Shown: piece after piece, positions 35,716-48,146 of the stretch | How the letters are laid out: each line of letters begins with the position of its first letter | How positions within the stretch are numbered: the stretch's first letter is position 1 | DNA from: Imhoffiella purpurea | GTDB lineage: Bacteria; Pseudomonadota; Gammaproteobacteria; Chromatiales; Chromatiaceae | NCBI RefSeq assembly: GCF_000585215.1 | Contig: NZ_AONC01000021.1 | Location: 50,814 to 114,813, forward strand | Reading direction: 5' to 3' | Length of the DNA: 64,000 nucleotides | Notes under the pieces: generated by a model | Seen by the model: the letters and a program-made list of their open reading frames with translations, nothing else | Told to the model about the DNA's origin: nothing | Database searches by the model: none | Made by a program: the position numbers and the translations under genes

Positions 35716-36000
35716 CTGGAGGATGAGCTGTGGCCCGTCCTGAGCCGGGATCCGGCCGCCCCGCTGCCAAGAGACCGGCTCCTGCTCGTCCCCGGCAACC
35801 ACGACGTCGACCGGGGTGCCGTGGATTTCATGGGCGAGGCCGCACAGGATCGGCTCCGGAGCGGCAAGAACCAGCCGCAGATCGCCAAGGTGCTTGCCGA
35901 CGACCGCCAGCGCAACCTATTGCTCGACCGCCACGCCGCCTACCTGAGTCGCCGTCTCCAGCACGATGGCGAACTTCTCGCCACTGCTGCGTTCACCCGA
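35716..36000 (+). pseudogene. Metallophosphoesterase fragment
   Basis: The frame from just after a TGA at 35713 reads LEDELWPVLSRDP, then LLLVPGNHDVDRGAV with the GNHD motif of calcineurin-like phosphoesterases, then about 60 further residues. The N-terminal metal-binding motifs (DxH, GD) are missing upstream, and the C-terminal part runs into transposase debris at about 36000. A broken, inactive remnant. Confidence 0.65.
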
Positions 36001-36009
36001 TCCGCCGCT

Positions 36010-36475
36010 GGGACGTTACTGGGCGCCTTGGCGCGCCTTCAGAGCGCGTGAGCGCCAGCTGTAAAGGGTGTCCTTGGGAATCTGCGTCTCGCGGGCCAGA
36101 TCGCGCACCGGCACGCTCTGCGGCGGCGGCATCTTGGCAATCAGCTCGGGATCCTCGACCAGCGTGCGCGTGGCACCCGGATGATCCTTCTGACCACCGG
36201 CTTTCTTGCCGCTGCGCTGGCAGCGCGATTTGGGTGCGGGCTTCTTGAACGGCGGATCCGACGAGGGAGGGCGGCTTGCTGGAGTTGTGACTGTCCTTGG
36301 CCAAGCGGGCTTCCAACTCCTGGATCCGTTCCACCAACCGGGCGATGACCTGCGCCTGATCGGCATTCTCCGCCCGCACAGGAAAACTCCCACTTCGCCG
36401 GTCGCGAGGCTTCGGCCTCGTGGCCGGCGCCATGTGGCTCCGTTTCGGTTCTCCATGATTCCAGTGAAGCCCCAT
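36010..36475 (-). pseudogene. Frameshifted IS66-type transposase remnant joined to another transposase HTH fragment
   Basis: On the minus strand one frame gives an IS66 TnpC N-terminal leucine-zipper region (QVIARLVERIQELEARLAKD, then SHNSSKPPS); it then shifts frame into SSDPPFKKPAP and a KKAGGQKDHPGA zinc-region start. The frame continues into LARETQIPKDTLYSWRSRALK, which looks like an HTH of a different transposase. No terminal repeats or catalytic DDE part remain. It lies directly upstream of the vnfDGK control region. Confidence 0.65.
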
Positions 36476-36514
36476 GCGTCATGTGAAGGAGCGTTTCGTC
36501 TCCATCGCCTGGGT

Positions 36515-36557
36515 GTACCGAATGGATCGATCGCAATCGAATCGTTCGGGGACGAAC
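36515..36557. promoter_or_regulatory. VnfA-type site(s) upstream of vnfDGK
   Basis: GTTCGGGGACGAAC (36544-36557) is an exact GTTC-N6-GAAC dyad about 180 bp before the sigma-54 promoter. GTACCGAATGGATC (36515-36528) is a one-mismatch companion 29 bp further upstream. Confidence 0.68.
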
Positions 36558-36719
36558 GTGGTTCGTTCGCGTCATTGCCGTCGAATCGCGTCTGGACTCG
36601 GGATGCGGCCGGCAGAGCCACAATCGAATTACGCCGTTCAATCGCCGAGAGGATCTAAGGTATTGAAATAAATAGCCTCCTCGAATGCAAGTCGAGCAGG
36701 GGTCATGGAACAGGCGCCG

Positions 36720-36747
36720 AGCGCTATCACCTGGCATATATAGTGCT
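36720..36747. promoter_or_regulatory. Weak Mo-box-like dyad covering the vnfD promoter
   Basis: AGCGCTATCAC-N6-TATATAGTGCT matches the recalled ModE consensus at 16 of 22 positions with the correct 6-bp spacer, and GCGCTAT/ATAGTGC form a dyad with one mismatch. It overlaps both elements of the sigma-54 promoter, so binding would block it directly. Weaker than the site before vnfA. Confidence 0.45.
36732..36746 (+). promoter_or_regulatory. Sigma-54 promoter of vnfDGK
   Basis: TGGCATATATAGTGC, GG-N10-GC spacing, about 86 bp before the vnfD ATG; the -12 element is GTGC instead of TTGC. Confidence 0.75.
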
Positions 36748-36765
36748 CAATGAAGGTCAGCCTAG

Positions 36766-40090
<3,325 letters not shown>

Positions 40091-40103
40091 GCGCAGCAGG
40101 CGT

Positions 40104-40129
40104 CGGCCGGCACCATCGCGCGCCGGCCG
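40104..40129 (+). terminator. GC-rich hairpin between vnfK and vnfX
   Basis: CGGCCGGC (40104-40111) pairs with GCCGGCCG (40122-40129) over a 10-nt loop. No T-tract follows, so it more likely sets mRNA stability or partial read-through than full termination. Confidence 0.5.
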
Positions 40130-40179
40130 GCGGCCCGAGGGGTTCAGACGAGATTCTGGGTTCACACGAGGAAACCGAC

Positions 40180-40647
40180 ATGACCGAGACCGGACACATC
40201 CGCGTCGCCATCGCGACCAACGACCTTCTGCAGGCGAACGCCCATTTCGCCGCCGCCAAGCAGCTCGTCATCTATGACGTGAGCGAGACCAGTCACGCCT
40301 TCCTGGACTGCATCCAGTTCAAGCGCCGGGCCGATGGGGCGGCCCGAGGTCCGGGGGGCGGGCGGGGCTGCGCCGCCATGGGCGATCCCAGCGAAGGGGT
40401 CGGCAGCGACATCATGCAGGAGCGCATCGCCGCCCTGGAGGGCTGCGCCATGCTCTTCTGCAAGGGGCTGAGCGATCTGCACGCCGTGGACGTCTACAAT
40501 CGCGACGTCTATCCGGTGAAGATGGAGACCGCCCGGGAGATCCCCGAGGTCATTCAGCACGTCCAGCGCATGATCTCCCGGCCGCCGCTGTGGATGCGCC
40601 GCGCGCTGGGGACCGAACCCGCGCCCGAATGTGCGATGGCTTGCTGA
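40180..40647 (+). CDS. vnfX: VnfX/NifX-family cofactor-precursor carrier
   Basis: 155-aa NifX-fold protein: IRVAIATNDLLQANAHFAAAKQLVIYDVSE, a Gly-rich loop (GPGGGRGCAAMG), then EGCAMLFCKGLSDLHAVDVYNRDVYPVKME. In Azotobacter VnfX carries NifB-cofactor and the V-cofactor precursor to VnfEN; length here is like VnfX. It lies behind vnfDGK rather than behind vnfEN, where a longer NifX relative is found. The symbol is by family and context; NifX or a NifX-associated carrier are alternatives. A tail with Cys residues (PAPECAMAC) is distinctive. Confidence 0.8.
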   Translation: MTETGHIRVAIATNDLLQANAHFAAAKQLVIYDVSETSHAFLDCIQFKRRADGAARGPGGGRGCAAMGDPSEGVGSDIMQERIAALEGCAMLFCKGLSDLHAVDVYNRDVYPVKMETAREIPEVIQHVQRMISRPPLWMRRALGTEPAPECAMAC

Positions 40648-40668
40648 TTCGCGCAGGCGCCGAAGCAA

Positions 40669-40698
40669 ACAAGGCGCCCTGCTCCCAACGACGCCAGA
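40669..40698 (+). repeat. 30-bp direct repeat, copy 1
   Basis: Begins ACAAGGCGCCCTGCTCCC; 27 of 30 bases match 52743-52772 in the same orientation. It lies just after vnfX. Confidence 0.6.
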
Positions 40699-40715
40699 TA
40701 TAACCGGATCGGACC

Positions 40716-43700
40716 CTATGCATGCACAACGACGCGATTGCGTCCCTGCTCCTTGGCTTGGTACAGGGCCGCGTCGGCCTGGCCGAGCAGATCCGCAGGT
40801 TGGTGGGTGGAATCTGGCACCAGGGTCGCGACGCCAATGCTGACGGTCACATGCTCGGCCACTGTCGAGTCGCGGTGTTCGATGGCCAGCGCGGCGACCG
40901 CCGTGCGTAGCTGTTCGGCCAGCTCGAGCGCTTGTGCGGCGTCGTCCTGCACGATCACGAAGAACTCTTCACCGCCATAGCGGGCGACGATATCCGCGCT
41001 GCGACGCGCGTGCTCGCTCAGTAGGGTCGCGACCGCTTGCAGACAGCGATCGCCCATGGGGTGTCCATAGCAGTCGTTGTATTGCTTGAAGAAGTCGACA
41101 TCGATCATCAGCGCCGCAAGCGGCTCGCCATGGCGCCGGGCGCGCCCCCACTCGCGTGCCAGTGCCTGATCGAGATAGCGGCGGTTGAACAACTGGGTGA
41201 GCGAGTCGCGCATCGCCAGACGTTCCATCTCGGCATGGGCCTGCTCCAGCGCCTGCGTGCGTTCGGCCACCCGCTGCTCAAGAGTCTGGGTGAGTTGATG
41301 TAGCGCGCGCGTGCGCTCGACCAGGCTGACATGAACGTGGACGCGCGCGATCAGCTCCCCGCGCGAGAAGGGCTTGGGCAGATAGTCGTTGCCGCCGACA
41401 CTGAAGCCTTCGAGCAGATCGCGCTCCTGATTGCGCGCGGTCAGGAACAGGATCGGCAACTCGCTCGCCGAAAAGCGCTGACGCAGCCGCCGACAGACCT
41501 CAAAGCCGTTGATGCGTGGCATCATGACGTCAAGCAGCACCGCGCGGGTCTCGTCCGCATCGGCCTGGTTCATCCAGGCCAATGCCTTTTCGCCATCGGT
41601 GGCGGTCCGAACGCGAAAGCCCTGAATGCCGAGCTGGTTGGTCAGCACCCGCAGGTTGATGGGATCGTCATCCACGACCAGCACCAACTGGTTGTCGCCG
41701 CGCCATGCGTCCATCAGGGACGGCGCGGTTTCGGTACCTTCGGTCTCCTCGATCCGAGTGGAGCCGACGGCCAGGGCGCTGTCGACCGCTTGGGTTTCCT
41801 TGCCAGGCGGGGTGTTCTGGTCCGCCACTGGGTTCGCTGCGGAATCCGCCACCGGCAAGGTGAACTGAAAACAGGCACCGGCACCGGCCTGGGATTCGAG
41901 CCGAATGGTTCCGCCCAGTGCCTTGACCAGCGAGCGGGTCACCGCCAGGCCGAGGCCGGTGCCACCATGCGCGCGACCGGCACCGCTGTCGAGCTGCTCG
42001 AAGGAGGCGAAGATCGCCTCGTGTTGCGATGGCGGAATACCGGGGCCAGTGTCGCAAACGCGCACGGCGATCAGTCCATCGTCATCGACGCCGGCACACA
42101 GCTGCACCCAGCCCCGATCGGTGAACTTGATGGCATTGCCAACCAGGTTATAGAGGATCTGCTGGAGCCGATTTTCATCGGCCCATGCCGGCGGTAGCCC
42201 CGGCGGCACCCTGTTGATCAGCTCAAGTCCTTTGGGCTCGGCCAGATTGGCCACCAGTTGCAGCACCAGATCGCAAACCGAGCGCAGGTCGACCGCAGTC
42301 AGATTCAGCACCAGCTCGCGGTGGCGCAGGCGGGAGAAATCCAGAATGTCGTTGACCAGGGTCGCCAGGCGTTGACCGGAGGCGACGATCAGACGCAGAT
42401 TGTCGTCCAACGCCGGGGTGAGCGGACCGGCGGCACCACCGCGCAGGCTTTCGGCGAGACCGATAATGCCGTGCAGGGGCGTGCGCAGTTCATGCGAGGT
42501 ATTGGCCAGAAAGTCGTCTTTCAGCCGGTCGGCCTTGCGCAGGCTATCGATGGCCAACTGCTTGCTGGTCAGTGCCTCTTGCTGAGCGCGGTCCTTTTCC
42601 TGCTGCGAGGTTTCGAGGTTGTCGGCCATGTGGTTGAACACGGATGCCAACTGGGCCAGTTCGTCGCGACCGCGTACCGGCACCCGCGCGCGCAGATCGC
42701 CGGCACCGATAGCTGCGGCGCCACGCTCAAGCCGCTGCACCGGCAGCAACACCAGCAGATGCAGGACCACGAGCAACAGCACCGACGACAGGAGCAGGGT
42801 CACCATCGCGATCACCGCGACGTTTTTCCCCAGGGCTGCACTGGCGGTTTCGAGTTCGTCCTCTGGCAAGAGCGCAATCTGCGACAGGTTGTCGGTGAGT
42901 TTCCGCGCGCGTATCAGCGTTCGCTGGTCCTTGTGCTCGGCTTGCCGCACGCTGTGCTTCGCGGCGGCGCCCTGGATCGCATCGCGCAACTCGGCTTCGA
43001 GCCGCGCCCCTGCGGGCGCTGACTCATCGGCAAACAATCGCCGCGCCTGGGCATCGACGAACAGAATCCGCCCGGCGCGACCAAAGTGGCCGTTTTTCGC
43101 CTGTCGGCGCAGATGCTCGGGCGAAATGACCAACAGCAGATATCCGCGCAAGGACGGCTTCGCGATGCTGTTGTCTTCAAACGTGGGATCGACGAACGCG
43201 AGCTTGTGCCCGACCAACAACAGGGGGTCGCCCTTCTCATTGCGCACATAGCGCGCCAGCGCGGCCTCGTCGCTCGCTTTCAGTTCGGCGAGATAGGCGT
43301 CCAGGCCATGCAGCGCAGCGGCATCGGCATGTTCATCGGACAGGTAACGCGCAAGCTCCTTGCCGTCCGGGTCGATCAGGCGAATATCGCCATAGTCGCC
43401 GTAGGCCTCGTGATAACTCGCAAACAGATTCAGCAGCGGCAGCAACAGAAAATTGACGCGCTCGCTCTCGGGTGCGAACAGATAGCGCTTGAGCAAACTG
43501 GAGCCGGCGAAGAGCTTGGCATTGGCCAACGCCGAGCGCCGATGGGTCTCTTCGCTCAGCGCCACTTGCTCGAGCAAGGTATCCATCTCGCGCAGCAGCG
43601 TGGTCTGGGCATTGGTACGCAAACGGTCGTAGGCCAGCCAGCCAAGCCCCAGCAAGGGGCCGATGACCAATGGCAACAGGAACACCAGCAGCTTGGCACG

Positions 43701-43718
43701 CAGGGACATGAGTTTCAT
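40716..43718 (-). CDS. Hybrid sensor histidine kinase with receiver and GGDEF domains
   Basis: 1000-aa inner-membrane sensor. TM1 about 9-28; a large periplasmic sensing region about 30-300; TM2 about 300-327; HAMP to about 380; HisKA with phospho-acceptor His in NTSHELRTPLHG; HATPase (NLVGNAIKF, DTGPGIP, GGTGLGLAV); a receiver domain with VLLDVMMPR; and a C-terminal diguanylate cyclase with YGGEEF (active variant of GGDEF). It would convert an extracellular signal into phosphorelay and c-di-GMP output. It follows, 19 bp downstream, a polyamine-type binding protein on the same strand, its likely ligand-presenting partner. Confidence 0.93.
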   Translation of the reverse strand: MKLMSLRAKLLVFLLPLVIGPLLGLGWLAYDRLRTNAQTTLLREMDTLLEQVALSEETHRRSALANAKLFAGSSLLKRYLFAPESERVNFLLLPLLNLFASYHEAYGDYGDIRLIDPDGKELARYLSDEHADAAALHGLDAYLAELKASDEAALARYVRNEKGDPLLLVGHKLAFVDPTFEDNSIAKPSLRGYLLLVISPEHLRRQAKNGHFGRAGRILFVDAQARRLFADESAPAGARLEAELRDAIQGAAAKHSVRQAEHKDQRTLIRARKLTDNLSQIALLPEDELETASAALGKNVAVIAMVTLLLSSVLLLVVLHLLVLLPVQRLERGAAAIGAGDLRARVPVRGRDELAQLASVFNHMADNLETSQQEKDRAQQEALTSKQLAIDSLRKADRLKDDFLANTSHELRTPLHGIIGLAESLRGGAAGPLTPALDDNLRLIVASGQRLATLVNDILDFSRLRHRELVLNLTAVDLRSVCDLVLQLVANLAEPKGLELINRVPPGLPPAWADENRLQQILYNLVGNAIKFTDRGWVQLCAGVDDDGLIAVRVCDTGPGIPPSQHEAIFASFEQLDSGAGRAHGGTGLGLAVTRSLVKALGGTIRLESQAGAGACFQFTLPVADSAANPVADQNTPPGKETQAVDSALAVGSTRIEETEGTETAPSLMDAWRGDNQLVLVVDDDPINLRVLTNQLGIQGFRVRTATDGEKALAWMNQADADETRAVLLDVMMPRINGFEVCRRLRQRFSASELPILFLTARNQERDLLEGFSVGGNDYLPKPFSRGELIARVHVHVSLVERTRALHQLTQTLEQRVAERTQALEQAHAEMERLAMRDSLTQLFNRRYLDQALAREWGRARRHGEPLAALMIDVDFFKQYNDCYGHPMGDRCLQAVATLLSEHARRSADIVARYGGEEFFVIVQDDAAQALELAEQLRTAVAALAIEHRDSTVAEHVTVSIGVATLVPDSTHQPADLLGQADAALYQAKEQGRNRVVVHA

Positions 43719-43737
43719 GAGAGCGGAGGTGGCGCGG

Positions 43738-44907
43738 CTAGTTGATCAGCTGCGCCCAGATGCCGATCATCTGCCGCTGGATCTCCGCCGGGAGCGGCTT
43801 CTGAACCTCGCTACGCTCAAGCACCTCGGGTGGCGGGTAGATGACGGGATTGTTCAGAAAGTCCTCCGGCAGCAGGGTCTTGGCCGTCAGGTTGGTGGTC
43901 GCGAACCGAAGGCTCTTCGCGCAGGCCGCCGCATGGGCGGGCGTATGCAGCCAGTTGATGAAGGCGTTGGCCAGTTCGGGTTCGCGCGCCTTGGCCCCGA
44001 TGACGAGGTAGTCGATCATGAGTTCCCCGCCCTCTTCGGGAACCCTGTAGCGAATCGCCGGGTTGCGCTCCATCAATAGCAGCGCATCGCCATTCCAGGT
44101 CTGGCCGATCCAGGTCTCGCCGGAGACGATGCCCGAGTTGGCATCGGTCTTGAAGTAGCCGTAATTCTGCACGAACGGCTTCTGGGCGCGCAGTAGCCGG
44201 GCGGCCTCCTCGATTTCGGCCGGTTCGGTGGAGTTGAAGGAGTATCCCAGCGTTTTCAGCGCCATGCCGAAGGCAACACGGTATTGGTTGAGCACCATCA
44301 GGTGGCCCTTCCAGGCTTCTTGAGGCGCGTAGTACTGACGCCAGCGATGCAGAGGCTCGTCGATCAGGTCCGAGCGCCATACCAGTCCGGTCGTGCCCCA
44401 GAGATAGGGCGCCGCATAGTCATCCGCGCCCTCGAAGCCGTCGATCCAGCGCCGGTCGACATGGACGAGATTGGGGATCGCGGCCTTGTCGAGCGGTTGC
44501 AGCCAGCCATGCTGGATGTAGGGCGGCAGATCGGCGGCGGTCACCATCAGCACGTCGAAGCCCTTGCCCTTGTTGCGCATCAGGGTTTCGTCACGCTCAT
44601 CGGCGGACTGAAAATACCGTTGCATCACGCGCGCGTGGTATGTGCGTTCGAACGCCTTGACGACATCCTGATCCACATAGGCCGTCCAGTTGTAGAACAC
44701 CAGTTCGCGCGGCGGCGCCTTCTCCTCGACCGGGTCTGGACTGCCCCGATCCTCGGCTTGGTCCGGCTGCGCCAGGCCGTTCGAGGCCGGCCAGAGCATC
44801 GTCAGGAGGCCGAGCAGACAGAGTTCTGGCCAGCTCGCCAGAGCGCCCCCCGACCCTCGGGACAGCTTGAGCCAGGATAGACCGACTCGGATTGATGCTG
44901 GATTCAC
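43738..44907 (-). CDS. PotD/PotF-like polyamine-type periplasmic binding protein
   Basis: 389-aa class II binding protein. GTG 44907 is preceded by GGAGGAG. A signal peptide spans about 27-46 (LCLLGLLTMLWPASNGLA). The mature protein opens with LVFYNWTAYVDQDVVKAFE, as in PotD/PotF/NspS, and keeps GFDVLMVTAADLP and PYLWGTTGLVW. No permease or ATPase genes are nearby; instead the next gene is a membrane sensor. This resembles NspS, which presents polyamines to MbaA in Vibrio, so a sensing rather than transport role is proposed. Confidence 0.87.
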   Translation of the reverse strand: MNPASIRVGLSWLKLSRGSGGALASWPELCLLGLLTMLWPASNGLAQPDQAEDRGSPDPVEEKAPPRELVFYNWTAYVDQDVVKAFERTYHARVMQRYFQSADERDETLMRNKGKGFDVLMVTAADLPPYIQHGWLQPLDKAAIPNLVHVDRRWIDGFEGADDYAAPYLWGTTGLVWRSDLIDEPLHRWRQYYAPQEAWKGHLMVLNQYRVAFGMALKTLGYSFNSTEPAEIEEAARLLRAQKPFVQNYGYFKTDANSGIVSGETWIGQTWNGDALLLMERNPAIRYRVPEEGGELMIDYLVIGAKAREPELANAFINWLHTPAHAAACAKSLRFATTNLTAKTLLPEDFLNNPVIYPPPEVLERSEVQKPLPAEIQRQMIGIWAQLIN

Positions 44908-45192
44908 AACACTCCTCCAGGGCGCGACATCGCTTCGGCGATGAAGAATTCATCCGAAAAGGTTCGCGAAGACATGCAGCGTTTTGACGTGCTGGATCGG
45001 ATGTGTAATGGGTCTAATCTTGGTAAGGTTTGCGCTGTTATTCTAGCGTCCAGTCGCCGCTTGCGCGCTCACTCCGATCAAGGATCCCCCGCTCGATGAA
45101 CGCACCTCAAAGCCAGACCCTCGCCGCACGCTGCTTCATGGACCCCGGAATGCGACTCCAGGGTCTGACGGACGTGTTGGGTTAGCGCGGCG

Positions 45193-46560
45193 ATGGCGTC
45201 TCCCTGGACGGTCGAGCAGGTCATCGGCATGGCGCCGGACGCCGCGTCCGTCGGCGCGGGCCGCAAGCTGGCGAGCGCCGCCAAGTGGCAGCAGCTCGGC
45301 CAGACGGATCGGCTGGTCTGGGGCGAGATCAAGGGTAGCGGCAGCACGCCTTACCAGACCTGCATCGACACCGCCGGACCGGCCTTCAAGTGCTCCTGCC
45401 CGAGCCGCAAGTTCCCCTGCAAGCACGGTCTGGGTCTCGCCTTGGTCCATGCTGCGTCCGCCTCGGCCTTCGCCACGGATGCCCCTCCCGAGTGGGTCGC
45501 CGAATGGCTCGCGAAGCGTGAGGCGCGCTCGGAGCGCGAGACACGGCGCCAGACCAAGACGGCCGAGCCGCTCGACCCGGCTACCGAACAGCGCCGCGCC
45601 GCCGCGCAAGAGAAGCGCCGCGAGCAGCGCGAGGAGAAGATGCAGGCGGGTGTCGAGGAGCTGCAGCGCTGGCTCGCCGATACCCTGCGCCAGGGCCTGG
45701 CTCGCGCCATGGAGCAGCATCAGCCCTGGGATCACATGGCGGCACGTCTGGTCGATGCGCAGATCCCAGGCTTGGCGCGCTGGCTCCGCCGCTGCCAGGA
45801 GGCGCGCTATGGCTCCGAGCAGTGGCAGGGCACCGCCCTGCAGGCATTGTCGCGTCTCCAGTTGATTCTAGACGCCTATCAGCGCCGTGAGACGCTGCCG
45901 GAGCCGGTCCGGGCGGATCTGTACGAGTTGCTTGGCGTCACCCAAGGCAAGGAGACGATCCTGGCCCAGCCTGGCGTCGCCGATACCTGGCGGGTCATGG
46001 GCAAGTGGACCGGCGACGCGGATCGTCTCCAGGTCCAGCGCACCTGGCTGCGCGGCGAGCGGACCCAACGCTGGGCGCTGCTGCTGGATTTCGCGGTCGC
46101 CAACGCCGTGCTGCCCATCACCCCGGAGGAGGGCGCGGGCATCGAGGGCGAGCTGGCCTTCTATCCGGCGACCTGGCCCGTTCGCGCGCTCCTGAAGACG
46201 CAGCAGGGGATCGAACCGGCGCAGCCGAACGCCTTGATGGCCGCATGCGACGGGCTCGACGGACTCTACCGCACCTATGCCGAGCGTCTGGCCGCGACCC
46301 CCTGGCTGGAGCGGATTCCGGTCGCTCTGCGCGACCTGACCCCAGTCAAGGTGGACGACCACTGGCTCCTGATCGACACGGAGCATCGACAGATCCCGCT
46401 CGCGCCCCACTTCCCCTTGCGCTGGGAACTGCTGGCCATGGGCGGCGGCGAGCCGGTGCAGCTGTTCGGTGAGTGGGATGGAGACGCCTTCTTTCCGCTG
46501 ACCATTGCGGACAGTGCGCGTCTTCAGGGCTTTCACGCACTGCACATGGAGCTTTCGTGA
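45193..46560 (+). CDS. SWIM zinc-finger protein
   Basis: 455-aa protein with an N-terminal SWIM zinc finger (FKCSCPSRKFPCKHGLGLAL: CxC...CxH at about 67-78). A basic, Glu/Arg-rich coiled-coil-like segment (about 105-150) and a long helical C-terminal part follow. SWIM domains bind nucleic acid or protein. It is the first of five overlapping genes (SWIM, DUF5691, MoxR-type ATPase, DUF5682, VWA) that recur together in bacteria. Role unknown. Confidence 0.88.
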   Translation: MASPWTVEQVIGMAPDAASVGAGRKLASAAKWQQLGQTDRLVWGEIKGSGSTPYQTCIDTAGPAFKCSCPSRKFPCKHGLGLALVHAASASAFATDAPPEWVAEWLAKREARSERETRRQTKTAEPLDPATEQRRAAAQEKRREQREEKMQAGVEELQRWLADTLRQGLARAMEQHQPWDHMAARLVDAQIPGLARWLRRCQEARYGSEQWQGTALQALSRLQLILDAYQRRETLPEPVRADLYELLGVTQGKETILAQPGVADTWRVMGKWTGDADRLQVQRTWLRGERTQRWALLLDFAVANAVLPITPEEGAGIEGELAFYPATWPVRALLKTQQGIEPAQPNALMAACDGLDGLYRTYAERLAATPWLERIPVALRDLTPVKVDDHWLLIDTEHRQIPLAPHFPLRWELLAMGGGEPVQLFGEWDGDAFFPLTIADSARLQGFHALHMELS

Positions 46561-48146
46561 TGGAGCTCTGGAACGACCTCACGCGCACCGCGCTGCTCGG
46601 CACGGAGCGCGGCACCCGAACCTGGGACGCGCCCGATGCACTCGGGACACTCTTGTCCAGGCTGCAAGCCCAAGAGACGGACGCCCCGGTCCAGTTGCTG
46701 CGCTGCTCGGCGGTCGTGGGCAATTTTGCGCAAGCCGGCCGGTTGCCGGCTCGGCTCGCATCGGCTCCACCATTGCCGGCCGAGCCGGACCCTCGACCCG
46801 CCCTCGGCAGCACCCGGCATCTGCGCCTTCTGCTCCAGGACGATCGGCTCAAGTCGCTGTTTCCCGAATGGCTGGCGCTGCTCGCCGAGCACGGGCTGCG
46901 TGCCCCGGAGGCCAGCATTCCGACGCTCCTGGGCCTGGCCTCGCGGAGTCCCGACCTGCGGTGGGCCATCATGGCCGTCATCGGCTCGAAGGGCCTGTGG
47001 CTGGCGGGACAGAGCCCGGAGTGGGAGCCACTGCTGAGCGTCGCGGATCGCGGGCGGCTCGACGCGACGCTGTGGGAGACCGGGACACCGGAGCAGCGAC
47101 TGGCCTATCTGGCCCAGACGCGCCGCGAGGATCCCGCACAGGCCGTCGAGCTGCTGGCCGCCGTCTGGTCGCAAGAAGGAGCCCGTGAGCGACGCAAGCT
47201 GCTGGGTGTCTTGAGCGACGCACCAGGATCGGCGGATGTAGCCTTCCTGGAGTCCGCCCTCGCGGATCGCAGCAAGGACGTGCGCGGCGATGCGGCTGGA
47301 CTCCTGGCCCGGATCCCCGGCTCGACGGTGCGGACGCGGGCGGTGGAGCTGCTGGATGGCTGGCTCGGGTTCGAGTCCAGGGCCGGACTGATGGGGATGC
47401 TCAAGGGCCGCAAGGGTCAGCTGAGCGTCACCCTGCCCGAGGACTGGGACAGCGCCTGGACCACGATCGGTATCCACGAGAAACCACCCAAGGGGGTGGG
47501 ACGGAAGGCCTGGTGGCTGGAGCAGCTGCTGGGGCTGGTCGATCCCGACCATTGGGTCGAACGCTGGCAGCTCTCAGCCCCCGAGATCCTCCGCATGATC
47601 GAGGGGCACGAGTGGCAGGACACGCTGCTGGCCGGCTGGCGGCGCGCCACCCGGCATTTCAGCAATGGCGCATGGGCGCGTGCGCTGATCGCGGGAACGG
47701 TCGACTCCGACTCCGAAGCCGCGCTCTGGGCGATCCTGACTCCCTCGGAGCAGGAGGACGCGCTGACCCAGTCCCTCGCCATGCCGAGCAAGGGCGAGCC
47801 GTTCAAGCGGGCCTTCGATCGTCTCGGCCATCTCGGGCACCGTTGGAGCCCGTCCTTTTCGTCGGTCGTGCTCCAGGCCTGTCTCACGCTGTTCCGCGAT
47901 CAGACGCCGGACGCCAACTATGCCCGCTACGCCATCCTCCGTCAGGTTGCGGCGCATCTCGATCCGGGCGGATATCCGGTCATGGAGCAGGGCCTTGGGC
48001 CGTACCTTCAGACGTCCTCCCCGTGGCAGAAGATCGCCACCGAGATGCTGGATACCCTGAGGTTTCGCAACGACATGATCCAAGCCATCGAATCCGCGCG
48101 CACCGGATCCGTTCGCATCGAATCAGACCAACGAGGTACGCCTTGA
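46560..48146 (+). CDS. DUF5691-family protein
   Basis: 528-aa, helix-rich, HEAT-like protein starting MELWNDLTRTALLGTERG, as in DUF5691 members that always accompany SWIM and MoxR-type genes. The middle contains DPAQAVELLAAVWSQEGARERRKLL and FLESALADRSKDVRGDAAGLL, repeat-like alpha-helical pairs. No catalytic motif is seen. It overlaps the SWIM gene by one base (TGATG). Confidence 0.8.
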   Translation: MELWNDLTRTALLGTERGTRTWDAPDALGTLLSRLQAQETDAPVQLLRCSAVVGNFAQAGRLPARLASAPPLPAEPDPRPALGSTRHLRLLLQDDRLKSLFPEWLALLAEHGLRAPEASIPTLLGLASRSPDLRWAIMAVIGSKGLWLAGQSPEWEPLLSVADRGRLDATLWETGTPEQRLAYLAQTRREDPAQAVELLAAVWSQEGARERRKLLGVLSDAPGSADVAFLESALADRSKDVRGDAAGLLARIPGSTVRTRAVELLDGWLGFESRAGLMGMLKGRKGQLSVTLPEDWDSAWTTIGIHEKPPKGVGRKAWWLEQLLGLVDPDHWVERWQLSAPEILRMIEGHEWQDTLLAGWRRATRHFSNGAWARALIAGTVDSDSEAALWAILTPSEQEDALTQSLAMPSKGEPFKRAFDRLGHLGHRWSPSFSSVVLQACLTLFRDQTPDANYARYAILRQVAAHLDPGGYPVMEQGLGPYLQTSSPWQKIATEMLDTLRFRNDMIQAIESARTGSVRIESDQRGTP

